A DNA stretch of 64,000 nt from Macrobrachium rosenbergii (GCF_040412425.1 NC_089762.1:16586712-16650711); one strand, 5' to 3'; shown: positions 15,496-29,258, counted from the first letter of the stretch. The notes: generated from the sequence alone by a model not told the origin. A program made the numbers and translations.

Positions 15496-18400
15496 ATAAA
15501 CAGTTACTGTCTCTCCTGGGACTTGTGATTTTCAGTTAATATATCGACAAAATTCTTGGTATGAAATAGGTAAACAACATTTGTAGTCCATGAGTGGAGC
15601 CAGTATAGTTGCAATATTTACTGTGTACGAATGGAAAAAATCAAGTTAAATAAAAAACTTATAACAATTATATGTCTCACACTGGCACAGTGCTCACCAT
15701 GTTAATGCTAAATAGTAAGTTCCATTTGAATGAAAAACAAACAAAATAAGAAACACCGAAGCTTTAAAATTCAACATACTGAACCTTGACGACAAAATTC
15801 CCCCTTTAACTCCTTATATTCTTATAAGCTAAAATAGTATGATACATAAGACGCAAAAACTATGTTAGTAGGTATACAAATATTTTCATAAATGTAGTTG
15901 CATTTGAAAATGTAAAACTATTTGCAAAACCATTAAAATGTTGAGTGCAGGCAAATAGTTCAATCACATTCATCGTTTTTCACTCAGATAACCAACTAAA
16001 ATCGCAATTATATAATTATACTTACAAGAAATTTTTACAAGGAATTATTTGGATATATTTTCAAGAACTATATTCTGCGTACTTTTCCTTAAATTCGCTA
16101 AACATTTTTCACTTTTTCCATTCCCTTTTTTCCTCTGTTCTTGTGCCTTTTTTTGTAATTCCACTTACTTTTTATACTTTTATATAATGACAGAGAGCCC
16201 ACCATCAGTTAAGACATGGCATTGGTCTTGTTACCTGTTACGATGAAAAGTGCTGCACAGTCTCTGATAACATTTTTTTTTTTTAGAAAAGTTTAGTAAG
16301 ATTTTCAAGAGGCTGTACTTTATACATGTAACTATCATTAGCAGTTACTTTTCGTAATCTCTGATTCCAGTTCATTACAATTTACACTCACTAGCTTTAT
16401 GTTTACTTACTTCATTTACCAGTTTACATGCTAAAAATATTAGTACAGTCTCTCATTTAGTAATATATTAAAACGCAACTCCAGCAACTGATTTTCTTAC
16501 GATTAAACAAATAAAGAAATGATTGCTCCAAGGGAAAAAACTATACAAACAAGTAAAAAAAGGACAAATAAAAAATTGGCATGCCATTCACTCTTTTTCT
16601 TCCTCCGTTTTTCAGGTTCCAACCCAGAAATAATATTACTCTTGAATAAGGCCACAATAATAATAAAAAAAAAAAAAACTCGCGTCATTAGCACTTTAGG
16701 AATCCTATTCTTACTCGCCTTAATTCTTCACCTCTTGTTTACCCCGTAACAAAGCAGTTCATTGTAAGAACCTACCCTGCTATCATTATGCTCTCGATTT
16801 TTTATATATTGTAGACAAAAGGCAGGGAGTAAATCCAAAGGCATGATCTGCGTGGCGGGGTGGTGCCCTTTCCCCGTATAAGGACTCGGAGTTAATCCGT
16901 ATGCATGGCAGGCTCCGACTCGCGCATGCTTTCGCCTTCCAAATGCACGCTTGACCACCCCGCCCTCACGCTTGATCTAGTTACGGATTATCTCAAATCT
17001 TATCTTAGAAACTATTTTCCCTGCGATTACTTCCTGGGTACTGTAACCCCGCTGGATGTACAGTGGTTACATCTGTTTGTTCCCAGGAGAACCAGAGGTC
17101 TTCAGACGCTCCTTGGTGTAAATTAAAGGATACGGATGGCATCTTTGGAGATGGCTAATCTGTGTAAAGAGGCTTAAAAGGGGCAAATTATATGCTGTAA
17201 ACCAGACCAACTAATGCTTGGGTTGAGTGCGCCGATCTACATGCAGAATTATATACAAGATGACTCGGTGAAGAGGAACTAAGGTGGTCATGAATAATAA
17301 TATATTTCTCAAAATTCGTCCCCTCCACTGTGGCACTAACACATAGGAAATAGTCCCTCTAGAAATATATATTACTTCTGATGATAGTGTCATAAATGGC
17401 TGAACTCACGGCTGCTTTATCTTCCCTTACTATGATTAGCAATGGTAATGAAGATGAAGTGTGCTAGCTAAATTCTTCTCTTGAACTTTAACCGAGATAG
17501 GCAAAGATTTATTATTTGATCGTGTTGAGATACGTACAATAATATAGTAAAAGTTAAAGCCTTGGCTCAAAATAAAAAAAATTGCTCTAGTATTACATTT
17601 CAGAAAAAGATTTCGGGAAAGAAATAATACAGGTGATCAGTAACTGGATGCAATCTCGCTTGCCACGTCCCTTGAGACTAAAGGAACAGCTTATTTAATG
17701 ACTCGGTATAAGGTAAAGATTATTCTTTATAGTTACTTTCCATCGCATTTTTGCTTTACCTTGGCTTTTCGAAATAAAGTTAAAGAAGGAGATTTAAATA
17801 TATGAATATAAGCCCGGCATGGAGGAGGATATGTAACGGCCTGGAGTTGCTCATTCAAATATTTTATTTATGTGAAGACGATTTATACTTATAAGATAAA
17901 TGAAAGCTGCAGAAAGCCTTATTAATTCTTTTAAAGCCTATTTTCTTTTTATCTAAGCGAATAAAAAAGATAGCTATCGTATTAACGAACTGGTTTACAT
18001 TCGAATAGAGTGTAAACAGAAAAATAAAAAAAAATTGTTTGCAAAGAATAAGTATTTGTCCAAAGGTTTTTCAAGTTTTTTGCTTTTAACAATAATAATT
18101 ATAATAAAAATGAGAAAAAAAAGCTAAATAAAAACTTGGATTTTTATGTACTATTAAATGATTACAATCTTGTCAAAATGTTAATCAAATCAAGGAGAAA
18201 TCATGTAATTCAATCTCTGCTGTTTTTGTCTCTGTTTTAAGAAAAAGACGTTTTATGCAAGCACAGCATCAGTCTTCACGTTTCTTAACTTTGGATGGAG
18301 AGCTCAACACTTTCTAGAAAAAGTATCCGTGGGTACGAGAAATTCAGCGATTTCTATTTATAGTTGCGACCCAGATCCACACAGATTTCCATGACATTTT

Positions 18401-19339
18401 CACGTAAGCTGATTTATTTTCGTGACGCACTGGGAGAACACCGATCCTTCCGCAAGAACGAGCTACACTGGTGGTCCAAAGCTTATCTGTTAGCGATGAT
18501 CAGTGCTTGCCAGCGTCTTTCAGACATACTCCATTTCAACGAATTTATCATTGTTCGAAGCATAATTTTATCTCTGCAGCTTTCTAATAATCCATAAATA
18601 GTTTCGAATAAGATTTACTCTTGTTCTGAATGCGTCAACGCTGAGTACATGATGCAGCAGATTATTTACAATTTCTGGATGTTAACTGCTGACAAACAGG
18701 ACTAACTAATGTTACAGCATAACAGGCAGATGTTCGTAGGTGAAAATGTGAACGGATAAACCATGCTAAAGGAAAAATGCAATTAAAGGTAGTTTAAATA
18801 CTCTCTCCCGATCACACTCGAAGTAATGAAGTTTTCACAGCACCCTTCACATTATCCTCACAGTCCTAGAGTTAAATGTGTGTAACTACAATTAACAATT
18901 TAAAATCTGATTTCAGCTTGATTGTAAATGCCTCATCCTGATCTAGCAGAGTTTACAATAACCCAACCTCCATAAACAGCAGACATGACATTTAACTGTG
19001 ACTAAGTCCTTTATGATTGAATTTCCTCGTTAATATTCCTTGTGAATTGTGTCCTTCATTGTCGCCCATACGAAAAACACATGCTGCCATAAACAAACAG
19101 CGGATTAAAGAAGTTTCTTTACACAAGAAACATGGAACATTATCACCTATTTAAATAGTTCTAATGCTTATAATGGAAAAGATATCGCATATGCATTACC
19201 TGACTGTCATTTGAGACCAAATCTTTCTTGTCTCACTCAATAACTTCGGAATTGCTAAAGTTTTTTATCTGAGTTAACATAACCGGAAAAATCAGGACGA
19301 CTTATGCATGAATAAAATATAAGCCTTCACCAGTCTGAA
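15494..19339. other. Long non-coding stretch
   Basis: No gene or transposon recognised over 3.8 kb. A less AT-rich patch at about 16840-17120 and another at 18420-18530 contain short open frames that I cannot assign. TACTGTA at 17039-17045 is not in a TA-repeat context. Confidence 0.5.
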
Positions 19340-19408
19340 GAGAGAGAGAGAGAGAGAGACAGTTATACATAACCATTTCAGTACTAAGAGACGTATTTAA
19401 AGAAACAT

Positions 19409-19466
<58 letters not shown>
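19340..19466. repeat. (AG)n and (TC)n microsatellites in inverted arrangement
   Basis: A short (AG)n at 19340-19359 and a longer (TC)n at 19411-19466 lie about 50 bp apart and could fold back on each other. The minus-strand frame across them is an artefact. Confidence 0.92.
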
Positions 19467-19470
<4 letters not shown>

Positions 19471-20168
19471 TTTACAAAAGCATCGAAATGAATGTACATT
19501 CATTCCACCAAAAATGATCGCAGATAGAATATCTTTAAGAGACGAAAATGACAAAGAAGGTCATTAAGAACTATGAAAATGACAAGACAATTTCTCTCAT
19601 TTTGTCTTTCCAAATTCCAGGCATGGCTGAGCGTGCATTCCAGTTGCTAATTATATCTTCTTACGATCGAACGTGATGCGAAGCGTGGCCAAGGTTTTTT
19701 TTTTTTTTTTTTTGCAGAGGAAAAAAGGAACTCGCATGATGTTTCATGGAAACTCTGGAACGAAGAGGCGAGATGGACAGCAACCCGTCAAACTGCCCCG
19801 TGGTGCAACCATTGAATAGAAGAATAATGAGGAGGGTAAAGTCCCACCACAAAAGCAACGGCAACAACAAACTAGAAAAGGTCAGGTAAATCACTGACGT
19901 CGCTATAACCATATTTACCAGTAAACTAGTTTTTATGAGCTATATTTATGTGACCTTTGCATGACTCCAAAGGCGAGGTTACTCACGTCCGTCCTATATG
20001 ACATCGGAAAGTGAATCGGTCTCCGGGTTTCTTTGCCTTCTTTGGCAACCGAGGGTCGCGAGACTTCTACACGAAGTACTGGACGGTGCTTAAGACACCA
20101 GATATCAAGGGAAATTTGCAGTGCTCCACTGTACTGCTGCTGTGATAAAATGCTGAGAACCTGAGCTT

Positions 20169-20174
<6 letters not shown>
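19467..20174. other. Unassigned stretch
   Basis: It contains a poly-T run (about 19696-19713) and a less AT-rich segment at 19960-20170. The minus-strand frame in that segment continues through the next (TC)n tract. I recognise no domain in it. Confidence 0.45.

Positions 20175-20218
<44 letters not shown>
20175..20218. repeat. (TC)n microsatellite
   Basis: A TC tract of about 44 bp. Confidence 0.96.
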
Positions 20219-20220
<2 letters not shown>

Positions 20221-21190
20221 ACAAGCATATAATAATATTACAATCGCCGTGAACGCTGAAGATTTGTAACTGGATGGATCACAAAAGCCGCCTACCACTA
20301 GTTTTATGTATGGAAATTACGTACCACCCTTTCATAACCAAAGCTTATAACATTCATACGGCTATCAGTAGACCATGTATCACAATATTATTGTTAGACT
20401 TCTCCATATCTCTATTCGCTCTCTAATATTAGTCTCATTTAAAACTAGTTTATAACTAATAAGCATTTAATTACCAAAAATTTATTGAAACCCAAATTAC
20501 GCCTTCAGTTCTCTGTATGGCTATAGATATTACGGGGTTTCGATATGTTAACTGCCAATGCTAACCAGCGGTTTCGTACATGCATAAAAAAACAAAAAAT
20601 ACATATCTATATAATTACATGCGTACCCAAAGGTGAGTGTGTGTGTGTGTGCGCGCGTGCGCACTGACGCTCCTTTCTTAGTTATATGATATAAAATTCA
20701 TTATGTTTGCGCAGTCCTAAGAATGAAAATGGTATGAAGCGGGGAAATGCATTTACAATTCCTTAACCCGGATGTGATCTCAATAATCAACATCAGCCTG
20801 GAAAAAAGGAAATCACAATCATCTCATGGAAATTTCCTTCATATGCAGAGGAGCATGAAGCTACACATCTGTACTGACAGATAACAATAGATTTGCGGAC
20901 CATGTTGCGTCCGTGCATGACTATTTAAACGTGTAGTTGTAATCAAATATAAACTGTATATTAATATTCCTGATCCAGTAGTTAGGATGTTTACAAAAGC
21001 AATGAAAGATCCCGGGTTACATTCACAGGCGAGGTCGAACGTCCATGCACGGTCCTCTAGGTCTTACGGTTTCTGTGAGGACTTCCACCGAATTATAAGC
21101 CTGATAATTAATTGACTGTGATTGAACAGAAGAAAGGCGGTTAAGGATAGCAAATCAATCCAACACCTCGTCTAAGAAGGAAATGCACAT
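20219..21190. other. Non-coding stretch
   Basis: No gene recognised. It includes a short alternating (GT)n/(GC)n run at about 20635-20662. Confidence 0.55.
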
Positions 21191-21199
21191 GTATGTATG

Positions 21200-21284
<85 letters not shown>
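21191..21284. repeat. (GTAT)(AT)n(GT)n microsatellite
   Basis: The tract passes from GTATGTATGT into (AT)n and then (GT)n. It ends directly on the left arm of a fold-back repeat. Confidence 0.96.
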
Positions 21285-21286
<2 letters not shown>

Positions 21287-21429
21287 AATTGTAATAGCCA
21301 CAATGCCCTCTGAACTTCTCGAATTCTTCATGCATTTTTAGATACGCTTTTCACTACAAAGCCTTAAGATCCAAGTGCAAGAAATATGATTTAAAGAAGT
21401 TAAGAGGGCATTGTGGCTATTACAATTAC
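21285..21429. repeat. Fold-back SINE fragment with 26-bp perfect arms
   Basis: The left arm 21285-21310 (GTAATTGTAATAGCCACAAT followed by GCCCTC) is the exact reverse complement of 21404-21429. The match continues imperfectly inward. The loop contains GATACGCTTTTCACTAC and AAGATCCAAGTGCAAG, body segments of the SINE-like unit repeated downstream and at 45.2 kb. It therefore looks like two copies of the same SINE 3' region joined head to head, with microsatellite on the left. Confidence 0.85.
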
Positions 21430-21611
21430 ATATGTATCTGGAAAAAAGTGACCAGTAGATTCTACATATATATTTCAGCCTAAAAAGCAATAAAAACGAT
21501 TGCCCACTTGGCTACGGTGGTGAGGATGGGTCTATTCCAGCTCTAATATATATAATCTGAAAACAACAGGTATATACACAGTATGTATGTACGGGATGCA
21601 AAAAACTTTTA

Positions 21612-21684
21612 TCCTTCTCGTGGTCAGGTCGACAATGGGACCTCGTTCTGATTAGGGGAACCGGGTTTGTTTCCCGCTACCGGA
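21612..21684 (+). other. tRNA-like SINE head, unit 1
   Basis: About 73 bp with an A-box-like TGGTCAGGTCG and a B-box-like GGGTTTGTTTCCC, the second degraded from the GGTTCGANTCC consensus. Arms do not pair well enough for a functional tRNA. Confidence 0.55.
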
Positions 21685-21942
21685 CATCATAATTTCGTAG
21701 TGACAAGCGTATCCAAAAAAGCACGAAGAATTTGAGAAATTAAGAGGGCATTGTGGCTATCACAATTACATATGTATATGGTAAAAAGTGACCAGTAGAT
21801 TCTACATATATATTTCAGCCTGAAAAGCAATAAAAATCGATTGTACATTTGGCTACAATGGTGAGGATGGGTCTATTCCACCTGTAATATATATATCTGA
21901 AAAGGGCAGGTATATGTATGTACTAGAGGCAATAGACTTTTA

Positions 21943-22014
21943 TCCTTCTCGTGGTCAGGTCGACAATGGGACCTCGTTCTGATTAGGGAACCCGAGATCA
22001 TTTTCCGCTACCGG
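21943..22014 (+). other. tRNA-like SINE head, unit 2
   Basis: The same head as 21612-21684 with TGGTCAGGTCGACAATGGGA conserved. The B-box is further decayed (CCCGAGATCATTTTCC). Confidence 0.5.
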
Positions 22015-22146
22015 ACATCATAATTTTTTCATAATTCTTGCACTTGGACCTTAAGGCTTTGTGGTGAGAAGCATATCCAAGACGGCATTGTGGCTATTAT
22101 AATTACATACGTACTTGGTAAAAAGTGACCAGTAGATTCTACATAT

Positions 22147-22333
<187 letters not shown>

Positions 22334-22334
22334 G

Positions 22335-22638
22335 ATAAATAACATAAATTACAAAAAGGGTATAAATTTAAATTTAAAAATTAAGCACAATGGGTTACAA
22401 ATAAAAAAATTAAAAATAGAAGGACAATTAAAAAGGACAACGTAAAAAACCAAACAAAATCTCTCTAAAAAATATACAATATAAAAAAATATATATATAA
22501 AAAAAAAGTAAGAAGATATGGACCAACCTATTCAGTGGCAATGTTAAAACTAAACAGAAAACGAAAGACTAAGAGAGGTACATTGTGCTTAATTTTTAAA
22601 TTTAAATTTATACCCTTTTTGTAATTTATGTTATTTAT
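22335..22638. repeat. Perfect 58-bp inverted repeat, 188-bp spacer
   Basis: The left arm (22335-22392) and right arm (22581-22638) are exact reverse complements over 58 bases, for example CATTGTGCTTAATTTTTAAA at the start of the right arm. The spacer is A-rich with no coding sequence. The right arm is followed at about 22646-22690 by GCCCTCGAAAAT and TACGAAACGTCGGGAATAAA. The latter resembles the 3' motif after the Penelope-like ORF at 31.03 kb (CGAAACGTCGG then AATAAA). I infer a remnant of a PLE end in an inverted arrangement. Confidence 0.85.
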
Positions 22639-22762
22639 TTTATACAGCCCTCGAAAATTTAATGAAGCCGTTACGAAACGTCGGGAATAAATTGACCCTT
22701 TTTAACAAGTCTTTGTGTCCGCCTCCCCATTCATGTATACCTGGCTGTGGCCACTGCTGTTT

Positions 22763-22888
<126 letters not shown>

Positions 22889-23433
22889 CATATATATACA
22901 AAATCGATATCTTTTAGCTATCATTTCCGACATCGTTTTCAGACACCTAATTTTGGGAAACATTAAAACAAGGTTACAGTTTACAGTTGCTGCAAACAGA
23001 AACTTTTAAAAATACGAGAGCCCTGGACACTGAGAAACACATAATTTTAAATGAACTTTTAACACTAGTTTTGTATATTGTCTCACTTGAAATTACTTAA
23101 TTGTAATAGGCAAAATTACGCCAATTCCTATATTTTTTAAATAGATAATTAATTAACGTAGTAAATAAAAAAATATTCTTAGTGATACTAAAGTTACGGC
23201 AAAAAACTGCTACCATATACAGTATATTAAGAATTTTGGCACTGATTTCCCTAGTCCTGCAAAAGTTAGGTTCCCAAGGTGAGGAACTATTGACAATTTT
23301 CTTACGAATAAATAGCAAAAAAATAGTGTTAAACCATTTTATCTAGCTCCTTATTAAGCTACATACCATAATTATTGAGTATTCTGTTATAAAATTTCGT
23401 GTTATTGATCCTGACAAGACATACATGCACATT

Positions 23434-23437
<4 letters not shown>
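22889..23437. other. AT-rich non-coding stretch
   Basis: No gene recognised. TACAGTA at 23218-23224 within CATATACAGTATATTAAG. Confidence 0.55.
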
Positions 23438-23524
<87 letters not shown>

Positions 23525-23527
23525 TAT
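23438..23527. repeat. (AT)n microsatellite
   Basis: About 80 bp of AT followed by CATATATATGTG. Confidence 0.96.
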
Positions 23528-23755
23528 GTGTTGTTCCTTGGTTTTGTTTTTTACCTTATGCCATTTTTGCTTACTTGTAGGAGGGTGGCGCCAGAAAGAT
23601 GCAGCTTCCCGGTTTCTAGCAAGCATTAAGGAAGAGATTACTAGCGTCACCCTTTATTCTTAACCCCGCAAACGTTGGCACTCATTTACTGCTGAGTAAA
23701 CTGTAAGGCAGGAACAAACCACCAACCTAAAAACGTGAGCCGAAAGCTGAACTAT

Positions 23756-24570
<815 letters not shown>

Positions 24571-24661
<91 letters not shown>
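24571..24661. repeat. (AT)n microsatellite
   Basis: About 90 bp of AT without interruption. Confidence 0.97.
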
Positions 24662-24665
<4 letters not shown>

Positions 24666-26634
24666 GTCTTTTGTGTTATATGGACTAACCGTATGTAGGC
24701 TAGCATGCCAGCAGATAAAAAATTACTAAGAATATTTATATATTGCAATAACATCAAATGAACATGTTAGCTTCATCTTTGCCACTGGAATATTCCATTC
24801 TTAATTTTTTTCTGCAGAATTCATAACCAAGAAAATAACAGAAAAATTCTACTTTTATAAAACAAGAGTGCAAAAGAACTTTCCTTTATATCAAATCGCG
24901 AAATATTATTTTATGTCTGGAGCTAGCGCCATAAATAACGACTTCCTTAATTGAAGCGCAGATTTTAGAAACAGCCAAGGAATTAGCTGTTGATATTATA
25001 TGGAGCTTATTCTCTAGAGATATCATCTGTGATTCGCTTTGCAACTATTTATACTTCATGGGTATATCTTAACTAAAAGTGAGAAAAAATGGACCAAATA
25101 ACTCGTTATATTTGAAGAAACATACTTTACTAAATCTATACTATTTCAAATCTATAATCTCTTGGTGGTACGTGCAATATTATTTTTTTTAAATATCTAA
25201 CACGTTAAACACCATAATCTGGACAGAGGACTTCCTAGGCGAAAGGTAAGTGAAATAAAGTATTTCTTTTACATTTCATAAAAAATTATTGTATTTATGT
25301 CCTAAGTTTGGTTGGTAAGAAAATCTCCGGCCAGAAATCATCACATTTCAAGAAATTAACTCGTCGTCTTCAACTTTTTGAGGTTATCTATTATCTATTT
25401 GGATGCATGATGTTATGAGAAAGTTATTTTAACACCAGGAACTCCTTAGCATTTATGGAAAACATTGAGAATATTTTGAAACGTGACTCTGGTGAGTCAC
25501 TATTATACTTTATTTAATCACAAACGTCTCTGTAGCATGGTCGTCTGGCCCTTTGAGTAGACTGAACTACTATTTTCACACTGAATGTTTTGTCCAGCAT
25601 TCAAGCAGGTAAGGTAATAGTTCCGAAATTGTAGCTTTAATTACTATATCAGGTATGAAACATGTAACGGTGTAAAACGATCATCATAAAACAGTAGGTA
25701 CGGAGAATTCAATTACTGCGCAAGGGTCATTACGAAAAAAGTGTCACCTCCAAGGATCTGACAGTTGCAGTAACGTCTTTTAATGGGTGAGTTAGCGCAA
25801 GAGCCTTGCTAGTTTTTTTCCTCCATAACTTTGCAACACATCATTCGAAGCAGTTATCTGTGAATATTGTTGCCAAACATATTAATATTCTTTCTTCTCG
25901 TTATCTGTTTACTTTGTCATTAGCTCTCTAGTTAATTGCAGCAGCAGCAGCAGCAATAGAACTAGTAGTAACACTATTAGTAATATTCGATAACATTAAT
26001 TTATCACCCCTTTTCTTCACCTTTGCACTTTTTCGTTTTTCAAGAGTAAGTTTCACGACTACTGTGTTGAAACCTTTCCTCATGATACATTGCCAGCTAA
26101 CAAAAATGCCGAACGGTACCTAAACAGAGCGTCCTTCCCTTTTTTGTTCACAACGAACGAGATTCTTGCCTTCCCTTAGGTGGAATTTACAGTATTTTGT
26201 TTGAATATTATTTGTCTTTTCTTTACGGTGTGACACATGATATTTCTGACATACAGTTTTCATTGATTATAAAAGCGTTTCGCCGACTGTCATGGCTTAA
26301 GATGTAAATCACAGCGCCTTTTTTCCAAAGCTGTTTAGTTATATATTTTTTCCTAGCAAACAGTTATTCAGAATTCGTTCAATAATCCGGGTTCTCTTCA
26401 TTATTTCTATCTTCCAGTGTTATCTTAATGACCTTGTAAGTAATCCTAAGCAAACAATACTCGATAATGGGCTTTGCTCAATCTCATTTTCATGTAGATA
26501 ACAGCTTACTTTTGATTATCTTGGCAAATTATTTGTTCTCTTATCTAAATACTCTTTCCTCTTCAAAACAAAGGCAAAATAGAAATGTTCATTTTCCCCA
26601 GGTGTTTAACCTTTTCTTCTAATGACTGAATGAA
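24662..26634. other. AT-rich non-coding stretch
   Basis: No gene or element recognised over 2 kb. A short (GCA)n run is present at about 25938-25955. TACAGTA at 26188-26194. A splice-donor-like AAAG/GTAAGT near 25243 has no supporting exon. Confidence 0.5.
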
Positions 26635-26985
26635 TCTTGAAATTTGACCTAAACAGCCAAGCGATGGGGTACTTTCAACCATGCAACATATAAAACAGTG
26701 AAAACAGGAATGGAGTTGTTGAATAGCAGGAAAGATAAAGACCCCCAGAAAATAAATAAGGAAAATTACCATGATTTAAAACTGAAACTGTGAGAGAACT
26801 CCACAGGCTCACTGAGATGTAAAAGTTACAGACTTTGGCCAGCAATACGGAAATAAGGAAGCGTGAATGGAGGTGAAGTAAAATGCTAAATAATATGTGC
26901 AGCTAGGGGCTGATGGGATGCTGCAAACACCCTACATTGAACTACGTGAGATGCACCGACAGCATTAGCCCTTACGGAGCCTTTC
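26635..26985 (+). repeat. Dispersed decapod-type repeat, copy 3
   Basis: Long copy with GAAATTTGACCTAAACAGCC, GGGGTACTTTCAACCATGCA, CCCCCAGAAAATAAATAAGG, GAGAGAACTCCACAGGCTCA, GTGCAGCTAGGGGCTGATGG, TGCAAACACCCTACATT and GAGATGCACCGACAGCATTA. The same series of blocks occurs at 34.9 kb. Confidence 0.8.
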
Positions 26986-28484
26986 TTTTACCGGGTTTAT
27001 GGTATCTTACAGATCATCAGTATCACAGGATTTCATACCTTCTTGAGCGCATAAAGACTGTCAGTCAGTTTAGCAGACAAACGGAGAAGAATCATTCCGC
27101 TGATTGAGTTGATATTAAGAATAATCCCATTAATACTTTATGATTTTAATTAATATTAGAAACTAATCTACTGAAACTGAGTTATACCTTTCTGTTACCC
27201 ATGGTAAATGTTAGACCGCAAAACTTGAAAGTTTAAATCATTTAGATGAATAAAAGAAATCAAATAATGGAAAATAAATTGTGGATTAATACCCCTACAC
27301 GTTCATGCAAGGCTCCGATCCTTTAGCTTATTCCAATATATATTGTATTTAAGGATCTAATCAGAGATGGTGAAGAAAGCTGTAAGAATCAAGCAATAGT
27401 ATTGATGATGACAAAAACCATGTCTTGATTTGCCGAACCAGTTCGCCACTGGAGACCTCACCTCCTACAAGAAAGTGATCTCCGGCGCCACAGGCATTCA
27501 ATGGCAGTATTATTTGCTTCGTAAACTAGAGAATGCAATTGTTTGCTTGAGAACAGCGTCAAGATCTTTGAAGTCGGTAAGGCAGAAGATAGAAGCCAGT
27601 ACCTAGGTCTCTCTTGAAGTACTTACGTAAATGTCTTTGAATATGACTGTCATTTACGAACAAAGGATCTAAGATACCATCTCTTCCCAAATCAACCATC
27701 GCTACTTATACCTGCTCTTACAACCTTTACCCAGATGTGGGCAAGGCCAACAAACAGCTACAATGCTATAGCTGTCAGCCAACGTCTTACTTTGTTTACC
27801 CTCTTAACCTCAACATCCATTTATCACAAGCGTTACTCCCGGGTGATGGATGAGTACGCAGAGGAGGCTTTCGTCACCCATGATCGAAAAGCTGAATGTG
27901 CAATCTAACAAGTTTAAACATCTGACCCTCTTTGCCTTTGGCTGCACGAAGTCAAAGAAACAGAATTGTTTTAAAGTTCCTATCAAGATGATCCAAGCCG
28001 AAAAAAAATTCAAATTTTCTCAACGATGCTAAGAGGGGAAAAAAGAAAAGAAAAAGAAAATTTCTTGTGAAAAACTAAAATGGCATTTGCAGAGCTACGA
28101 GCTATGTAAAGTTCTAAATCTGTAACCACAAGCCCACAATAACGGCAGTTTTAAACAACAGCTATTGCACTGTAAGTCAAACTTTGTCCTTATTGAGCTA
28201 AAATCTTGCAACTTTACTTTTAACAGTAATACTTTCTTGACAGTAAATATTTTGTTTTCTGTGCAACTGTTTTTAATTGTTATAATTTTTCTTATCTTGA
28301 CTTATTTAAATATCATTATTGCCATTACCATTATTATGATTATCTTACTATTATTACTAATTAAGCAACTGTTTGGATATAGCCGATTATTATTTTCATC
28401 CTTTTATCTAAGGTAACTAAATTGTGTGTATTTTATTGTCTCTGTATATTCCATATATAAAGCCCTGAGCTGAAATAAGGGCTA
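26986..28484. other. Non-coding stretch with possible decayed coding patches
   Basis: Most of this is AT-rich and unassigned. Two patches differ. 27405-27605 (described separately) is open and GC-rich at third codon positions. 27820-27910 has a plus-strand frame reading KRYSRVMDEYAEEAFVTHD with a similar bias. No family was recognised. Confidence 0.4.
27408..27605 (+). pseudogene. Unassigned coding-like segment (~65 codons)
   Basis: An open plus-strand frame without a start codon reads ...LPNQFATGDLTSYKKVISG... It ends at TAG near 27603-27605. In its first 25 codons third positions are mostly G or C (TTC GCC, GAC CTC ACC TCC TAC AAG, GTG ATC TCC GGC GCC), unlike the surrounding AT-rich sequence. 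This is what a real exon or a decayed gene fragment would look like. No flanking splice sites are convincing and I do not recognise the protein. Confidence 0.3.
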
Positions 28485-28678
28485 TTATTTTTTATTTTTT
28501 TATTTTATTATTATTATTTTTTTTTTTTTTTGGTCTATCACAGCCATCCTATTGGACTGGGTGGTTTTTATAGAGTGGGGTTTCGGGTTGCATCCTGCCT
28601 CCTTAGGAGTCCATCACTTTTCTCACTACTGTATGTGCGCTGTTTCTAACAGCACACTCTTCTGCACAAGTCCTGGAG

Positions 28679-29258
28679 CTACTTCGGCTTTTCTTTTTCC
28701 CGGTTCCTTTTCAGGGATCTTGGGATCGTGCCTAGTGTTCCTATGATTATGGGTACAATTTCCACTGCCATATCCCATATCCTTCCTATTTCTATTTTCA
28801 GGTCTTGATACTTATCAATTTTTTCTCGTTCTTTTTCATCTACTCTGGTGTCCAATGGTATTGCGACATCAATGAGTGATACTTTCTTCTTGATTTTGTC
28901 AATAAGCTTCAAGTCTGATCTGTTGGCACGTATCACCCTATCTGTTCTGATACCATAGTCCCAGAGGATCTTTGCCTGATCGTTTTCTATCACTCTCTCA
29001 GGTTGGTTGATGTTCATACCACTTATTACTGTAAGCTAGCTGGTGTTTCTTGCACAGGCTCCAGCGGAGGGCTTTTGCTACCAAATCATGCTTCTTTTTG
29101 TATTGGATCTGTAGAAGCGCAGGACATTCGCTTGCTATGTGGTTTATGGTCTCGTCTTTTATACTGCGCTTCCTGAATATGAGTGAGATGTTGTTTCCAT
29201 CTATTGTTCTCTGGACATACCTTGTTCTTAGGGCCTGACCTTGTTCCGCTGTTAGCAT
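28679..29258 (-). pseudogene. LINE zinc-knuckle and restriction-like endonuclease region
   Basis: Two overlapping minus-strand frames cover the C-terminal end of the LINE. 29258-28998 contains IKDETINHIASECPALLQIQ, the His/Cys half of the knuckle; the upstream CxxC cysteines are lost. It continues through LCKKHQLAYSNKWYEHQP. After a frameshift, 29017-28679 continues with ERVIENDQAKILWDYGI, then RANRSDLKLIDK, LIDVAIPLDTRV and KEREKIDKYQDLKIEI. The usual catalytic R-PD...D arrangement appears as RSD...D, so one core residue (P) has changed. This region normally nicks target DNA. Confidence 0.87.

Larger units (their letters stand above)
21430..22145 (+). mobile_element. Tandemly triplicated ~338-bp SINE-like unit
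   Basis: The block AAGTGACCAGTAGATTCTAC occurs at about 21448, 21788 and 22125, giving periods of 340 and 337 bp. Each full unit contains this block, then TTTCAGCCT(A/G)AAAAGCAATA, GGTGAGGATGGGTCTATTCC, a tRNA-like head, GGACATCATAATTT and GGGCATTGTGGCTAT. The third unit runs into an (AC)n(AT)n tract right after TTCTACATATA. I read this as a tRNA-derived SINE whose 3' end is the TTCTACATATA tail, duplicated in tandem. Confidence 0.82.

Noticed and set aside
15255..15539. 94-codon plus-strand frame with a long Arg-Glu run
   Set aside because: The run is an (AG)n microsatellite. The flanks have no domain, and similar frames appear at every (AG)n tract.
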